Shown here: one piece after another, positions 25,905 to 35,231 of the stretch
Layout: each line of letters starts with the position of its first letter
Position numbering within the stretch: the first letter of the stretch is position 1
Origin: Peptococcaceae bacterium
GTDB taxonomy: Bacteria > Bacillota > Desulfitobacteriia > Desulfitobacteriales > Syntrophobotulaceae
Length of the DNA stretch: 57,686 bases
Assembly (NCBI GenBank): GCA_012517475.1
Contig: JAAYUV010000057.1
Location: 1-57,686, forward strand
Direction of reading: 5' to 3'
Position numbers and translations under genes: made by a program
Notes under the pieces: model-generated
Told to the model about the DNA's origin: nothing
The model's input: the letters and a program-made list of their open reading frames with translations, nothing else
Databases searched by the model: none

Positions 25905-27095
25905 ATGAAAAAGGTGCAAAGAAAATCGAAGGGTAGCGTATGGATTGTTCTTATGATCGTTTTAAGTTTGATTTTAGGCGGCTGTGGCAACAAGGGAACA
26001 TCTGCCAGCAGCCCATCCGGGAAGGAAACCTATAAAATCGGTGCGGTCATTGACATCAGCGGCAACTCTTCATCTTTGGGGGTGCCGGAAAGGGACACTT
26101 TATTGATGATGACTGAAAAAATTAATGCTAACGGCGGAATCAACGGGCATCCGATCGAACTGATGATTATGGACAATAAGAGTGATGAAACAGAGGCAGT
26201 ACTTGCCACCAAAACCCTTATTGAAAAAGGGGTCCTTGCCATCCTCGGGGCCAGCGCCAGCGGCACATCCATGGCCATGCTCAAAACGGCTCAGAGCGAA
26301 AAGATTCCTATGGTATCCATGGCAGCTGCCAGCAGTATTGTGGAACCTGTCTCAGAACGCCAGTGGGTATTTAAAACCGCCCAGAGTGATATTGTTATGA
26401 TCAATAAAATCATGGAATATTTGAAGAAAAATAACCTGACCAAAATTGCTTTTATGTATATGAACAACGCTTATGGCGATAACGGCAAGAAGGCGATCAC
26501 CGCTGCCGTCAAAGATAGCGGCATCAGTGTCGTGGATGAAGAAAAATTTGATGCCGCCGATAAAGATATGACTCCGCAGCTAACCAAGGTGAAAGCCAGC
26601 GGTGCCCAGGCCGTAATCGTATGGGCGATTCCACCCTCCGCATCCATCCTGACAAAGAATTATAAGGATCTGGGACTGTCTATCCCGCTCATCCACAGTC
26701 ATGGGGTAGGAAATCAGAACTTTATTGACCTGGCTCAGGGCGCAGCTGACGGAGTCATTCTGCCAATCGGCAAACTCACTGTGGCAGCACAAGTTCCCGA
26801 TACAGATCCTCAGAAAAAAGTCCTGGATAGCTATATTGCGGATTATTCCAAAAAATATAACACCCAGCCGAATTCTTTCGGTGGATATGCCTATGACGCT
26901 TTGAGCCTGTTGGTCAATGCCATTGAAAAAGCGGGTGCAGACCGTTCCAAGATCAGAGATGAGTTGGAAAAGACGAAAGGGCTTACCGGAATTTCGGGAG
27001 TATTCAATATGTCTGCCCAGGATCACAATGGACTGAAGGAAGATTCTTCTGTATTGGTGCAGATTAAAGACGGCAAATGGCAATTAATGAAATAA
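25905..27095 (+). CDS. livK: Branched-chain amino acid ABC transporter substrate-binding lipoprotein
   Basis: A 396-residue extracytoplasmic binding protein. The lipoprotein signal ends at LILGGCGNKG, so the Cys is lipid-modified. The mature part has the Peripla_BP_6 fold: YKIGAVIDISGNSSSLGVPE at its start, GASASGTSMAMLKTAQSEKI and NSFGGYAYDALSLLVNAIEK later. It collects Leu, Ile or Val (other amino acids cannot be excluded) and delivers them to LivHMGF. ATG 25905 follows TAGGAGTG, after the second T-box terminator; the open frame reaching back to 25803 is riboswitch sequence. Confidence 0.93.
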   Translation: MKKVQRKSKGSVWIVLMIVLSLILGGCGNKGTSASSPSGKETYKIGAVIDISGNSSSLGVPERDTLLMMTEKINANGGINGHPIELMIMDNKSDETEAVLATKTLIEKGVLAILGASASGTSMAMLKTAQSEKIPMVSMAAASSIVEPVSERQWVFKTAQSDIVMINKIMEYLKKNNLTKIAFMYMNNAYGDNGKKAITAAVKDSGISVVDEEKFDAADKDMTPQLTKVKASGAQAVIVWAIPPSASILTKNYKDLGLSIPLIHSHGVGNQNFIDLAQGAADGVILPIGKLTVAAQVPDTDPQKKVLDSYIADYSKKYNTQPNSFGGYAYDALSLLVNAIEKAGADRSKIRDELEKTKGLTGISGVFNMSAQDHNGLKEDSSVLVQIKDGKWQLMK

Positions 27096-27105
27096 GGTGG
27101 GGCGA

Positions 27106-27981
27106 ATGGGAGAACAATTATTGCAACTGCTGTTTAGTGGGTTGACCCTGGGAAGTATTTATTCCCTTATTGCCCTGACCCTCGTAATAACCTTTAATAT
27201 CACGGGAATACTCAATCTCGCTCAGGGAGAATTCGTTGTGATTGGGGCGTTGACAGCCGTCAGCTTGAAATCGGCAGGAATCCCGATGGTTCCGGCTATT
27301 GTCATTTCCATCCTGGTCGTGGCCGTTCTCGGAGGAATCCTGGAGCGTCTGACAATTCATCAGGCGCGGGGGGCCAGCGGGTTAACCATGCTGATTATCA
27401 CCATCGGAATATCCATTTCTTTGCGGGGAATGTCGCTCCTGATCTGGGGCACAGAAACCTATTCCCTTCCTTCCTTTACCAAAGGCGGCTCTCTCATTCT
27501 GGGGGGCGCCGCCTTGAATTCCCAAAGTATTTGGATTTTTTTACTCGCAGGAATGACACTGGCAGGGGTAAGTGCCTTTTTTCGCTTAACCTTTTGGGGA
27601 AAAGCGGTAAAAGCCTCTGTTTTGAGCCCTACCGGAGCAAGACTGCAGGGAATCAACCTCAATACAATTTCCTTTTTAGCCTTTGTGGCCGCAGGAGCCT
27701 TGGGGGCAGCGGCAGGAATATGTATTGCTCCCGTTACCATGGTGACGTATGATATGGGATTTATGTTAGGGGTTAAGGGTTTCGTTGCGGCCGCTATAGG
27801 CGGACTGAGCAGTATTGGCGGAGCGGTTGTCGGGGGAATACTTCTCGGAATTTTGGAATCGTATAGTTCCGGGCTCATTTCTTCCGGTTTAAAAGACGGG
27901 ATTTCTATTGCCATTTTGTTAGGCGTACTTTTGATCAGACCTGAAGGAATTATTGGGGCAATCAAACACCGTAGAATTTAA
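27106..27981 (+). CDS. livH: Branched-chain amino acid ABC transporter permease LivH
   Basis: A 291-residue integral membrane permease (BPD_transp_2 type) with about eight membrane segments. The start GLTLGSIYSLIALTLVITFN and ILNLAQGEFVVIGALTAV are diagnostic of LivH, and the conserved region GVKGFVAAAIGGLSSIGGAV is near the C-terminus. ATG 27106 follows AAGGTGGGG, ten bases after livK stops, so it belongs to the same operon. Confidence 0.94.
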   Translation: MGEQLLQLLFSGLTLGSIYSLIALTLVITFNITGILNLAQGEFVVIGALTAVSLKSAGIPMVPAIVISILVVAVLGGILERLTIHQARGASGLTMLIITIGISISLRGMSLLIWGTETYSLPSFTKGGSLILGGAALNSQSIWIFLLAGMTLAGVSAFFRLTFWGKAVKASVLSPTGARLQGINLNTISFLAFVAAGALGAAAGICIAPVTMVTYDMGFMLGVKGFVAAAIGGLSSIGGAVVGGILLGILESYSSGLISSGLKDGISIAILLGVLLIRPEGIIGAIKHRRI

Positions 27982-28018
27982 TTGAGCTGATAAAAAAATG
28001 CAAAGTGAGGGAAGCGAA

Positions 28019-29002
28019 ATGAAAATAAGTAAATACAGCGGTCTGTTGATTGCCCTTATGCTTCTGGCTGTTCCGTTGGCTGCCCAAAGTAATTATTTGT
28101 ACAGCATATTGATTGTCATTGGCCTTTACACTTTATTAGTTCATGGGTTAGGAATCTTAATGGGTTATGCCGGGCAGGTTTCCTTTGGCCATGCTGCGTT
28201 TTTTGGACTGGGCGGATATACCGCGGCGATTCTGACAACCAAATTTGCCTGGACTCCTCTTCCGGCTTTATTGGCTTCTGTCCTTTTACCGGGTATTGTT
28301 GCGGCAGTCATCGGCAGACAAACGCTGAAACTCCGGGAACTCTATCTTGCTTTGGCAACCCTCGGTTTTGGCATTTTGGTGCATATCATATTCAATGAGG
28401 GCGGGGAATTGACAGGAGGGCCTTCGGGGATCAGCGGAATCCCTCATCTTGCGATAGGGGGGTTCACATTTAATAATGACCGGGATTTTTATATTCTAGT
28501 CTGGGTACTCCTTGTTATTCTAATGACCGGTATTAAAAATTTGATCCATTCCCGTACGGGCAGGGCTTTATGCGCTATCCGGGAAAGTGAATATGCCGCC
28601 GAGAATGCGGGGATAGATTGTGCCCTGCTTAAACTGCAGGCTTTTATCTTCAGTGCCTTACTGGCCGGATTGGCGGGAGGATTATACGCGTTCTATGTTA
28701 CCTTTATCAGCCCTTCCCCTTTTAGTTTCCATGCTTCTGTCCAATTCGTTCTTATGGCGGTTATCGGAGGTCTTGGGACTTTTTGGGGTCCTTTGCTGGG
28801 TTCTATGGTAGTCGTCGCATTAAGTGAAGTTCTGCGGGAAGTGGTCCCGTTAATTATACCGAATGCCGGCGGCGAGTATCAGATTATTATCTATGGAGTC
28901 ATCCTTGTTGTGCTGATGATATATCAGCCCGGGGGGTTAAGCGGGATAAAAAGATATTTTCGCCGGAATCCCAATAACATCATTAATAGTTCCAGTGAAT
29001 AG
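28019..29002 (+). CDS. livM: Branched-chain amino acid ABC transporter permease LivM
   Basis: A 327-residue integral membrane permease pairing with LivH. Signature regions: LGILMGYAGQVSFGHAAFFG, LTGGPSGISGIP, and GRALCAIRESEYAAENAGID, the cytoplasmic loop that contacts the ATPases. The late segment LMAVIGGLGTFWGPLLGSMV is also typical. ATG 28019 is preceded by GTGAGGGA. It lies 37 bases after livH. Confidence 0.95.
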   Translation: MKISKYSGLLIALMLLAVPLAAQSNYLYSILIVIGLYTLLVHGLGILMGYAGQVSFGHAAFFGLGGYTAAILTTKFAWTPLPALLASVLLPGIVAAVIGRQTLKLRELYLALATLGFGILVHIIFNEGGELTGGPSGISGIPHLAIGGFTFNNDRDFYILVWVLLVILMTGIKNLIHSRTGRALCAIRESEYAAENAGIDCALLKLQAFIFSALLAGLAGGLYAFYVTFISPSPFSFHASVQFVLMAVIGGLGTFWGPLLGSMVVVALSEVLREVVPLIIPNAGGEYQIIIYGVILVVLMIYQPGGLSGIKRYFRRNPNNIINSSSE

Positions 29003-29092
29003 AAAATAGAATGTGCCATAAAAAAATCATATAAAAGTGGGAAATATCAGTTACAGAGAAAATACAATCTCGAAAAAGGAGGTTCATTATAG

Positions 29093-29860
29093 ATGCTTTT
29101 GGAATTGGACGGAGTGACCAAACATTTTGGCGGAATTGCAGCGGTGAATGATGTAGGGTTTGAAGTGAGAAAAGGAACCGTCGCTGCATTAATCGGACCG
29201 AATGGAGCGGGTAAGACTACTCTTTTTAATCTGATAACAGGTACGCTGGAAATTGATTATGGTTCTATCACGTTAAACGGTAAGAATTTGTCCGGCCTCA
29301 AGCCGTTTCAGCTGGCAGCCGAGGGTGTAACCAGAACCTTTCAAAATTTGCAAATATTTAATTCCATGACTGTGCTGGAAAACGTAATGGTAGGAGCTTA
29401 TTTACGCAGTAAAAAAGGATTCTTCAGATCATTAATCAGCTATCCGGCACGCTGCCAGGAAGAAAAAAAGATACGGGAAGAATCCCTTATGCTGCTGGAT
29501 GAAATCGGTTTGGCTGAAGCTGCAGGGTTTCCGGCTTCATCGCTGCCCTTCGGACAGAAAAGACTGGTGGAAATTGCCAGGGCATTAGCCGCTGATCCCT
29601 GTTTGATATTGCTTGATGAACCGGCTGCCGGATTGAATTCGGCAGAATCAGAAGTTCTTACAGGATATTTAAAAAAACTGCGGGACAGGGGAACGACCAT
29701 GGTCCTGATAGAACATGACATGGAAACGGTGATGAGAGCGGCTGACAAAGTGATTGTTTTAAACTTCGGGCAGGTTATTGCTGAGGGCACCCCGGCTGAG
29801 ATTCAGGCTCATCCTGAAGTGATTAAAGCCTATCTGGGGGAGGATGAAAAAATTGCTTGA
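29093..29860 (+). CDS. livG: Branched-chain amino acid ABC transporter ATPase LivG
   Basis: A 255-residue ABC ATPase. Walker A is GPNGAGKTT, the signature region is SSLPFGQKRLVEIARAL, Walker B is LILLDEPAAGLN and the switch His is in LIEHDMETVM. The characteristic LivG insertion with TRTFQNLQIF is present. The start follows AAAAGGAGG, 90 bases after livM. Its end overlaps the start of livF by 17 bases, suggesting translational coupling. Confidence 0.96.
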   Translation: MLLELDGVTKHFGGIAAVNDVGFEVRKGTVAALIGPNGAGKTTLFNLITGTLEIDYGSITLNGKNLSGLKPFQLAAEGVTRTFQNLQIFNSMTVLENVMVGAYLRSKKGFFRSLISYPARCQEEKKIREESLMLLDEIGLAEAAGFPASSLPFGQKRLVEIARALAADPCLILLDEPAAGLNSAESEVLTGYLKKLRDRGTTMVLIEHDMETVMRAADKVIVLNFGQVIAEGTPAEIQAHPEVIKAYLGEDEKIA

Positions 29861-30572
29861 AATAAAGAATCTGGATGTTTTTCACAGCTATATCCATGCG
29901 CTTAAGGATCTGTCCTTCACAGTGAAGGAAGGGGAATTAGTGGCCGTGTTGGGAGCCAACGGCGCCGGCAAGAGTACCCTTTTAGGCACCATAGCAGGGC
30001 TTTACAGACCGGCAAAAGGGGAAATCATTTACCGTGATGAGGATATTAGCAAGTGTTCTGCGGAAAGGATTGTCCGGAAGGGCATCAGTCTTATCCCTGA
30101 AAACAGGGAGATTTTTGGGACATTAAGCGTACGGGATAACCTGCTGTTAGGGGCATTTCACCGTTATCGCAAGGATAAAACAACGATTCAAAAAGATCTT
30201 AAAGAAATCCTGGAGATTTTTCCGGCTTTAAAAGGAAGAGAAAAGGATTTGGCAGGAAGTCTGAGCGGCGGTTTGCAGCAAATGCTGGCAATCGGGAGAG
30301 GATTGATGACAAATCCCAGGCTCTTGCTGCTGGATGAACCCTCCATTGGCCTGGCGCCTCTGGTTGTCAAAGAAATCATGTCTATTCTCGTCCGGTTGAA
30401 AGCATCCGGGGTTACGATTATCCTTGTTGAACAGAATACCCAATCTGCACTAAAGGTGGCAGACAGCGCTTTAATCATAGAAAGAGGAAGAATTGCCCAT
30501 ATGGGCAATTCCTCGGAGGTCATCGCTGATTCTTCAATTCGGGAAGCTTATTTGGGAAGGGTTTGCCTGTAA
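29844..30572 (+). CDS. livF: Branched-chain amino acid ABC transporter ATPase LivF
   Basis: A 242-residue ABC ATPase, partner of LivG. Walker A is GANGAGKST, the signature is GSLSGGLQQMLAIGRGL, Walker B is LLLLDEPSIGLAP and the switch region is LVEQNTQSALKVAD. PENREIFGTLSV is typical of LivF. A TTG at 29853, better spaced from GGGGGAGG, is an alternative start. The last 39 bases overlap the end of the convergent gene on the minus strand. Confidence 0.96.
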   Translation: MKKLLEIKNLDVFHSYIHALKDLSFTVKEGELVAVLGANGAGKSTLLGTIAGLYRPAKGEIIYRDEDISKCSAERIVRKGISLIPENREIFGTLSVRDNLLLGAFHRYRKDKTTIQKDLKEILEIFPALKGREKDLAGSLSGGLQQMLAIGRGLMTNPRLLLLDEPSIGLAPLVVKEIMSILVRLKASGVTIILVEQNTQSALKVADSALIIERGRIAHMGNSSEVIADSSIREAYLGRVCL

Positions 30573-31181
30573 GCGAAATCCCCATTCTTCCCATTTCCAA
30601 ACCGAGAAACGGCCTGGAGAGTTTGAGTCTGTCCTATATCGGCCGTCTTTTTCCTTCTGATACCGGCCTTCCCGGATACGCAGTTCCTGTAAGCTGTCTC
30701 CATCCGTATCTTCTATGGAGAGATCAAGGATCGGAGAATCAAGGTCGGAGGAGCACCAGACCGGCTTAAATTGATCATTGTGCAATTTATATACAAAAAG
30801 ATGATTCTTGTAGCTTTGGTCCTCGCCATTTTTCCAAAAAGGGCGTATGGAGCCAAAGCTTCCTGTTTTCCAGAGGGTCATAACCAGATTAAGACTTCCG
30901 TCATTGTCCACATCCCCAAGAATAATCCTGTCGACCTGCCATTCCGGGGGTGTCCTCCAGAGTTCGTTTTTTCCCTCGCTAATTGCAAGAGAATAATTGG
31001 CTAGTGTATATTCTTCCGGTATTCCGTCTCTGTCAAGGTCACCTGAGGTATTGTAGATCTCCGGGAAATTTTTGTAACCGGAAGAGCTGACAGAACCGGA
31101 CAGGGCTACGAAAACGGCCAGGAGGGTGACCAGAACCAGACCAATGGTTATAACCGAAAAGGGATTTATTCTTTTTACCAT
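30534..31181 (-). CDS. Membrane-anchored protein with FG-GAP/VCBS-like calcium motifs
   Basis: A 215-residue protein with one N-terminal membrane segment (VITIGLVLVTLLAVFVALSG) and an extracellular part. Three Asp-rich calcium-loop motifs are visible: DLDRDGIPEEYT, DVDNDGSLNLVM and DTDGDSLQELR, as in FG-GAP/VCBS beta-propeller repeats. Function is unknown. Its start overlaps the end of the upstream DUF3160 gene (ATGGTAA junction), so the two are coupled. Its 3' end overlaps livF in the opposite direction. Confidence 0.7.
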   Translation of the reverse strand: MVKRINPFSVITIGLVLVTLLAVFVALSGSVSSSGYKNFPEIYNTSGDLDRDGIPEEYTLANYSLAISEGKNELWRTPPEWQVDRIILGDVDNDGSLNLVMTLWKTGSFGSIRPFWKNGEDQSYKNHLFVYKLHNDQFKPVWCSSDLDSPILDLSIEDTDGDSLQELRIREGRYQKEKDGRYRTDSNSPGRFSVWKWEEWGFRLQANPSQISFPN

Positions 31182-32428
31182 GCCGGGACTGTGTAGGCTT
31201 TTGTCCAGGACGGCTGAGCAGGAGCCTGATTGGTTTCAAGCTGTTCTTTCCATTTTTGATCGGTCAGACGGTTTTGGGATGGATTCGTAAATTCGTAATA
31301 GGAGTAGACTGCTCCTTTGGCAATACGCAGTTTGCCTTCAATAGGGACCACGGCATAAATAGTACTGACGAACCCTGTACCTTCTTCCAAAACAAGACCG
31401 TTCGGGTCGGTGGCAACATCCGCAATGAGCGAAGCAGGGTTCTCCATAATAGCGGATTGATGGTCGATTCCTTTGTCCCGCATGGCTTCGAGCCAAAAAT
31501 GTTCCAGGTTTGCCCCGAAGCCCCTGATCAGATCGTATTCCTCATTACTTAAGGATTGGTTCATCAGCTCTTTTTGAGAAATAGCCTGAAGTTTTTTGGC
31601 AAGGTCCTCCATGAGTCTAAGACAGGCGCGATCATTTTCTTTTAACAGCTTTCTGCTGTCCAGTCCTTCGATTGTCATTCCGGTAAGAGCGGCAAGCCGG
31701 GCATACACTTCGGGATTGGGTTCAACATAACCCCGGTCATCAATTTCCTGCATTCCTCCGCCTGCTTCCGCGTAGACTTGTTTGGCGTAAAGAATGGTGT
31801 CGTGTTTAAGTTCTGTCCAGCTGCCCAGGTAGGTTTCCAATTGTTTGCGGGTCCAGGCGTCATTTTGCATAAAAGCGGGATACCCTTCTCCCTTTGCTTT
31901 GGTTAAAGGGGAGAGAGTATAGAGCCACGACCAGTAGAGATTCTGAGTCCAGGTTTTGGTATTCAGACCGGAGATGGCTTCCTGCATCTTCCGCATATTT
32001 TGAGGGTAGTTTCCATAACCGGTTTCCCCCATGGCTTCCAGGATCTTGTAAGCTTCCCCCGAACCCATGGCGGCAGGGATATCCAATCCTTTGGGCAGCA
32101 GCCTGCGCTGTCCTTCCTTGTTTTCCTTTACTTCCCGGTAAACCAGGCGTTGAAAGACGGAAGCATCCAAAGTAAAACGCTGGCCCATAAAACGAAAGCC
32201 CTTGATTTCTTTATCCCTGTCCGATTGAATGGTTTCATCAAAAATAGGGATGGAGTTGATTTGCGGCGGCTCCAGCTTTTTCAAGCCGGCAACAAAAGCG
32301 GCCCATTGATCCGAATTTCCCGTCAGTTCGTTCAGGCTGGGCATCTTTTGATAGGTTTCTGTTAAGTTACCCTGTTCAGTATATTCAAGAGGACTGGAAA
32401 AAAATTCTAAAGAGACGGCAAAAAAGTT
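31175..32428 (-). pseudogene. 5'-truncated DUF3160 gene
   Basis: An open frame of 389 residues from ATG 32344 has the C-terminal part of a DUF3160 protein: IKGFRFMGQRFTLDASVFQR, LPKGLDIPAAMGSGEAYKIL, LYTLSPLTKAKGEGYPAFMQ. Full family members are secreted and nearly twice as long. No ribosome site precedes ATG 32344, and the frame stays open upstream to a TAG near 32429 with family-like residues (EYTEQGNLTETYQKM) but no start codon, signal peptide or N-terminal half. It therefore looks like a remnant whose 5' end was lost next to spoIIP. Expression from an internal start is possible. Confidence 0.65.
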
Positions 32429-32479
32429 CTAGCGTTGGGCAATCCCTCATATTCCTAATTATGGAAGGAGGGTCCGCTT

Positions 32480-33499
32480 TTGTTCTATCAAAATACCTGG
32501 GTAAAAACGGTTGGAATCATTTTGTTCCTGGCTGTCTTTATATTCTTTTTATATTTTAATATTACTCATGACAGTTCAGCTCGCTATCTCATCGGACTTC
32601 TATCGGAAAAAAGTATCCCTCTGGAAATGGTTCTATTAGAGGGCGCCCCGGGGCTATCTCAGCCTCAGCGGGAATATATCAATCAGGTTAGGTATTCAGC
32701 GGCAGGACTGGGGATGTATCTTCTAACCGGGGTGAATATTTCTGATCCCCGTACTTATTTCTTAGCGTTTTATGCTCCGCCTAAGGAAGGACTCCCCTGG
32801 ATCGGATGGACGTATCACCCGAATGACCCGGAAATGGAGGGTTCAATACTCGAACCCCTCGATAATCCTTTTTATAGCGAACCGGCTCCTGTGACCAGCG
32901 AACATGACGTCTTGGTAGGAGTCTATCATACACATAATGCCGAGTCGTATGCGGGAGACGGAGGGAAAGACCGTGTCAACGGAGGGGAAAACGGTAATGT
33001 AGTAGAATTAGGGAAATTATTGGTTGATGTCATGAATAAAAATGGGATCCCTGCCTACCACTCCGCTACGGTCAATGACAAAATTTATATTAATGCCTAT
33101 GACTATTCCTACCAAACGGCAAAGAAAATATTGCAGGAACATCCTACCATCCGGCTTCTTTTGGATGTCCACAGGGATGGGCTCCCTACACAAGTAGGGA
33201 AATCTTCTGTAACGATTAATAATAAAGAAACAGCTAAGGTAATGATCGTGATCGGTCAGAAAAATCCAAACTGGGAAAAGAATAACCAGATTGCCAACAA
33301 AATACTTGCAATTGGCGAGGAGAAATACCCGGGTCTGTTTTTTCCCAAGATCAGGTATGCTTCTGAAGCACGCTATAACCAGCACCTAACCAACGGGGCC
33401 CTGCTTTTTGAAATAGGAAGCCAGCTCAATACACCGGAAGAAGCTAAGGCTGCTGTTGAACCTTTGGTCCAAGTATTGAAGGCTTATCTGCAAAAGTGA
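32480..33499 (+). CDS. spoIIP: Stage II sporulation protein P
   Basis: A 339-residue membrane-anchored peptidoglycan hydrolase (amidase and endopeptidase) that works with SpoIID and SpoIIM in septal thinning during engulfment. One N-terminal membrane helix (VGIILFLAVFIFFLYFNI) is followed by the catalytic domain with GVYHTHNAESY, LLLDVHRDGLPTQVGK and ALLFEIGSQLNTPEEA, carrying the zinc ligands and catalytic Glu. TTG 32480 is the start, seven bases after AAGGAGGG. Its presence indicates an endospore former. The protease gene gpr, often just upstream, is missing here. Confidence 0.95.
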   Translation: MFYQNTWVKTVGIILFLAVFIFFLYFNITHDSSARYLIGLLSEKSIPLEMVLLEGAPGLSQPQREYINQVRYSAAGLGMYLLTGVNISDPRTYFLAFYAPPKEGLPWIGWTYHPNDPEMEGSILEPLDNPFYSEPAPVTSEHDVLVGVYHTHNAESYAGDGGKDRVNGGENGNVVELGKLLVDVMNKNGIPAYHSATVNDKIYINAYDYSYQTAKKILQEHPTIRLLLDVHRDGLPTQVGKSSVTINNKETAKVMIVIGQKNPNWEKNNQIANKILAIGEEKYPGLFFPKIRYASEARYNQHLTNGALLFEIGSQLNTPEEAKAAVEPLVQVLKAYLQK

Positions 33500-33551
33500 T
33501 ATAATTCGCAGTAACTATTAAATTCTGTATGGATAAAAGGATACTGCGAAT

Positions 33552-35126
33552 ATGTCCAACACACAAAAGATGATCAAAGCTGCCGGTTTTCTGATGGCAG
33601 CAAACCTGGTTTCAAGGTTTCTCGGTTTTATCCGGGAATCCCTGATGGCGGGCCTCTTCGGTAAGACCGGAGCTACCGACGCTTATAATACGGCTTTTAT
33701 TCTTCCGGACCTTCTCTACTGGCTTCTGGTTGGCGGGGTTTTAAGCGCTGCTTTTATCCCTGTACTTTCGGAATATATTGCCAAGGAAAAAGAAGAAGAA
33801 GGCTGGAAAGTTGTAAGCTCAGTTACCAATATTATTTTCCTGTTTCTCTGCGGTCTTGTTGTGATCGCCATGATTTTTGCGCCAAAATTTATTGCTCTGC
33901 AGGTTCCCGGCTTTAGCCCCGAAAATAAAGAACTCGCTGTTTATTTGACACGAATTCTTCTGCTTCAGCCTGTTGTCCTGGCTTTAAGCGGGATTACCAT
34001 GGGAATTCTCAATTCCTACAAAATTTTTTGGCCGTCTGCCATTGGTACGGTGCTGTATAATGCCTGTATTATCGTATTTGGAGCTTTATATGCGGACTCG
34101 GGCGATGCACGGAGTATCGCCGGATTCGCTTTTGGGGTGGTAATCGGGGCTGCAGCCAATTTTTTGGTGCAGGTTCCTGCTCTCCGCAAGGTCGGGCTGC
34201 GTTATTATCCCCTCATCGATTTCAAACACCCCGGAGTACGTAAAATAATTTCTCTTTCCCTGCCTATTATTATTATGTACACCCTGAACCAGTTTCAGGT
34301 TATTGTCAATTCCAACCTGGGATCTGCGCTCGTACCCGGGAGTCTTACGGCAGTCTGGTATTCCTACCGCCTTTTCCAGCTTCCGGTGGGCATCTTCGCT
34401 TTGGCAATCGGGGTAGCGGTATTTCCGACTCTTTCGGAACAGGCCGCTTTAAAAAAGCTGAAGGATTTTTTAGATACCATCTCCGGGGCGATCCGGCTCA
34501 TTATTTTCATTACGATTCCCATATCCATAGGGATGGTTGTTTTGCGTTTTCCCCTGATCAGGGTTCTTTTTGAACATGGGGAATTTGGACCTAAAGATAC
34601 GGAATCTACGGCTATCCCTTTGTTTTATTTTGCTTTGGGGATCACGGCTCAGGCGATTATACAGATTCTCCCGCGGGCGTTTTACGCTTTGCAGAACACT
34701 TGGATGCCGGTTATTTTGGGTGTTGTCGCCATGGCTGCAAGCATTGCCTGGATGTACGTCCTTGTCGGGCCTTTGGCGCATGGGGGATTGGCGTTAGCGG
34801 TTACTTTAGGCGCCATTCTTCAGATGTTTCTCCTCTTTGCTGTTTTGCGGAGGATTCTGGGTAAAATAGACGGCAGAAGAATCACGGGTACTTTTTTAAA
34901 AACTTTGGCGGCATCGTCTTTTATGGGGATTGTTGTTTGGTTTTGGGCTAAATTCCTTACACCCTTGCTGGGTGTCGGAAAACTGGGGTCCTCTGTGGTC
35001 TTGGCCAGCGGGGCGGTAGTGGGAGTAATCATTTTTGCTCTTGTGACAAGCCTCCTCAAAATGGAGGAGTTTACCATGGCGATGGAGATGTTGGGCAAAA
35101 AAATAAAGAAAGGCCGTCACAGGTAA
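33552..35126 (+). CDS. murJ: Lipid II flippase MurJ (MviN family)
   Basis: A 524-residue membrane protein with about 14 segments, moving lipid II across the membrane for cell-wall synthesis. Family motifs: ANLVSRFLGFIRESLMAGLF with the conserved Arg residues, AFILPDLLYWLLVGGVLSAA, and ALAIGVAVFPTLSEQAA. AAAGGA lies upstream of the ATG. It follows spoIIP after 52 bases and may share its transcript. Confidence 0.95.
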   Translation: MSNTQKMIKAAGFLMAANLVSRFLGFIRESLMAGLFGKTGATDAYNTAFILPDLLYWLLVGGVLSAAFIPVLSEYIAKEKEEEGWKVVSSVTNIIFLFLCGLVVIAMIFAPKFIALQVPGFSPENKELAVYLTRILLLQPVVLALSGITMGILNSYKIFWPSAIGTVLYNACIIVFGALYADSGDARSIAGFAFGVVIGAAANFLVQVPALRKVGLRYYPLIDFKHPGVRKIISLSLPIIIMYTLNQFQVIVNSNLGSALVPGSLTAVWYSYRLFQLPVGIFALAIGVAVFPTLSEQAALKKLKDFLDTISGAIRLIIFITIPISIGMVVLRFPLIRVLFEHGEFGPKDTESTAIPLFYFALGITAQAIIQILPRAFYALQNTWMPVILGVVAMAASIAWMYVLVGPLAHGGLALAVTLGAILQMFLLFAVLRRILGKIDGRRITGTFLKTLAASSFMGIVVWFWAKFLTPLLGVGKLGSSVVLASGAVVGVIIFALVTSLLKMEEFTMAMEMLGKKIKKGRHR

Positions 35127-35148
35127 TTACAGGATACGCCGATACCGG

Positions 35149-35187
35149 GCCGTTCCATCCGTATGTTGCTTTAGGGAGCGGCTTTTT
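35149..35187 (+). terminator. Terminator after murJ
   Basis: GCCGTTCC (35149-35156) pairs with GGAGCGGC (35175-35182), followed by TTTTT. Its right arm lies within the lepA promoter spacer. Confidence 0.65.
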
Positions 35188-35195
35188 GTTATAAT
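35166..35195 (+). promoter_or_regulatory. Promoter for lepA-hemW
   Basis: TTGCTT (35166-35171), 18 bases, TATAAT (35190-35195), with TG one base before the -10. It overlaps the murJ terminator. Confidence 0.6.
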
Positions 35196-35231
35196 TATTA
35201 GCTGTAATATATTTGGGGAGAGAAATGATCA

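Noticed and set aside
30490-30511. A perfect 22-bp palindrome centred on CATATG inside livF
   Set aside because: It lies in well-conserved coding sequence, has no loop and is not near a promoter; it is probably chance.
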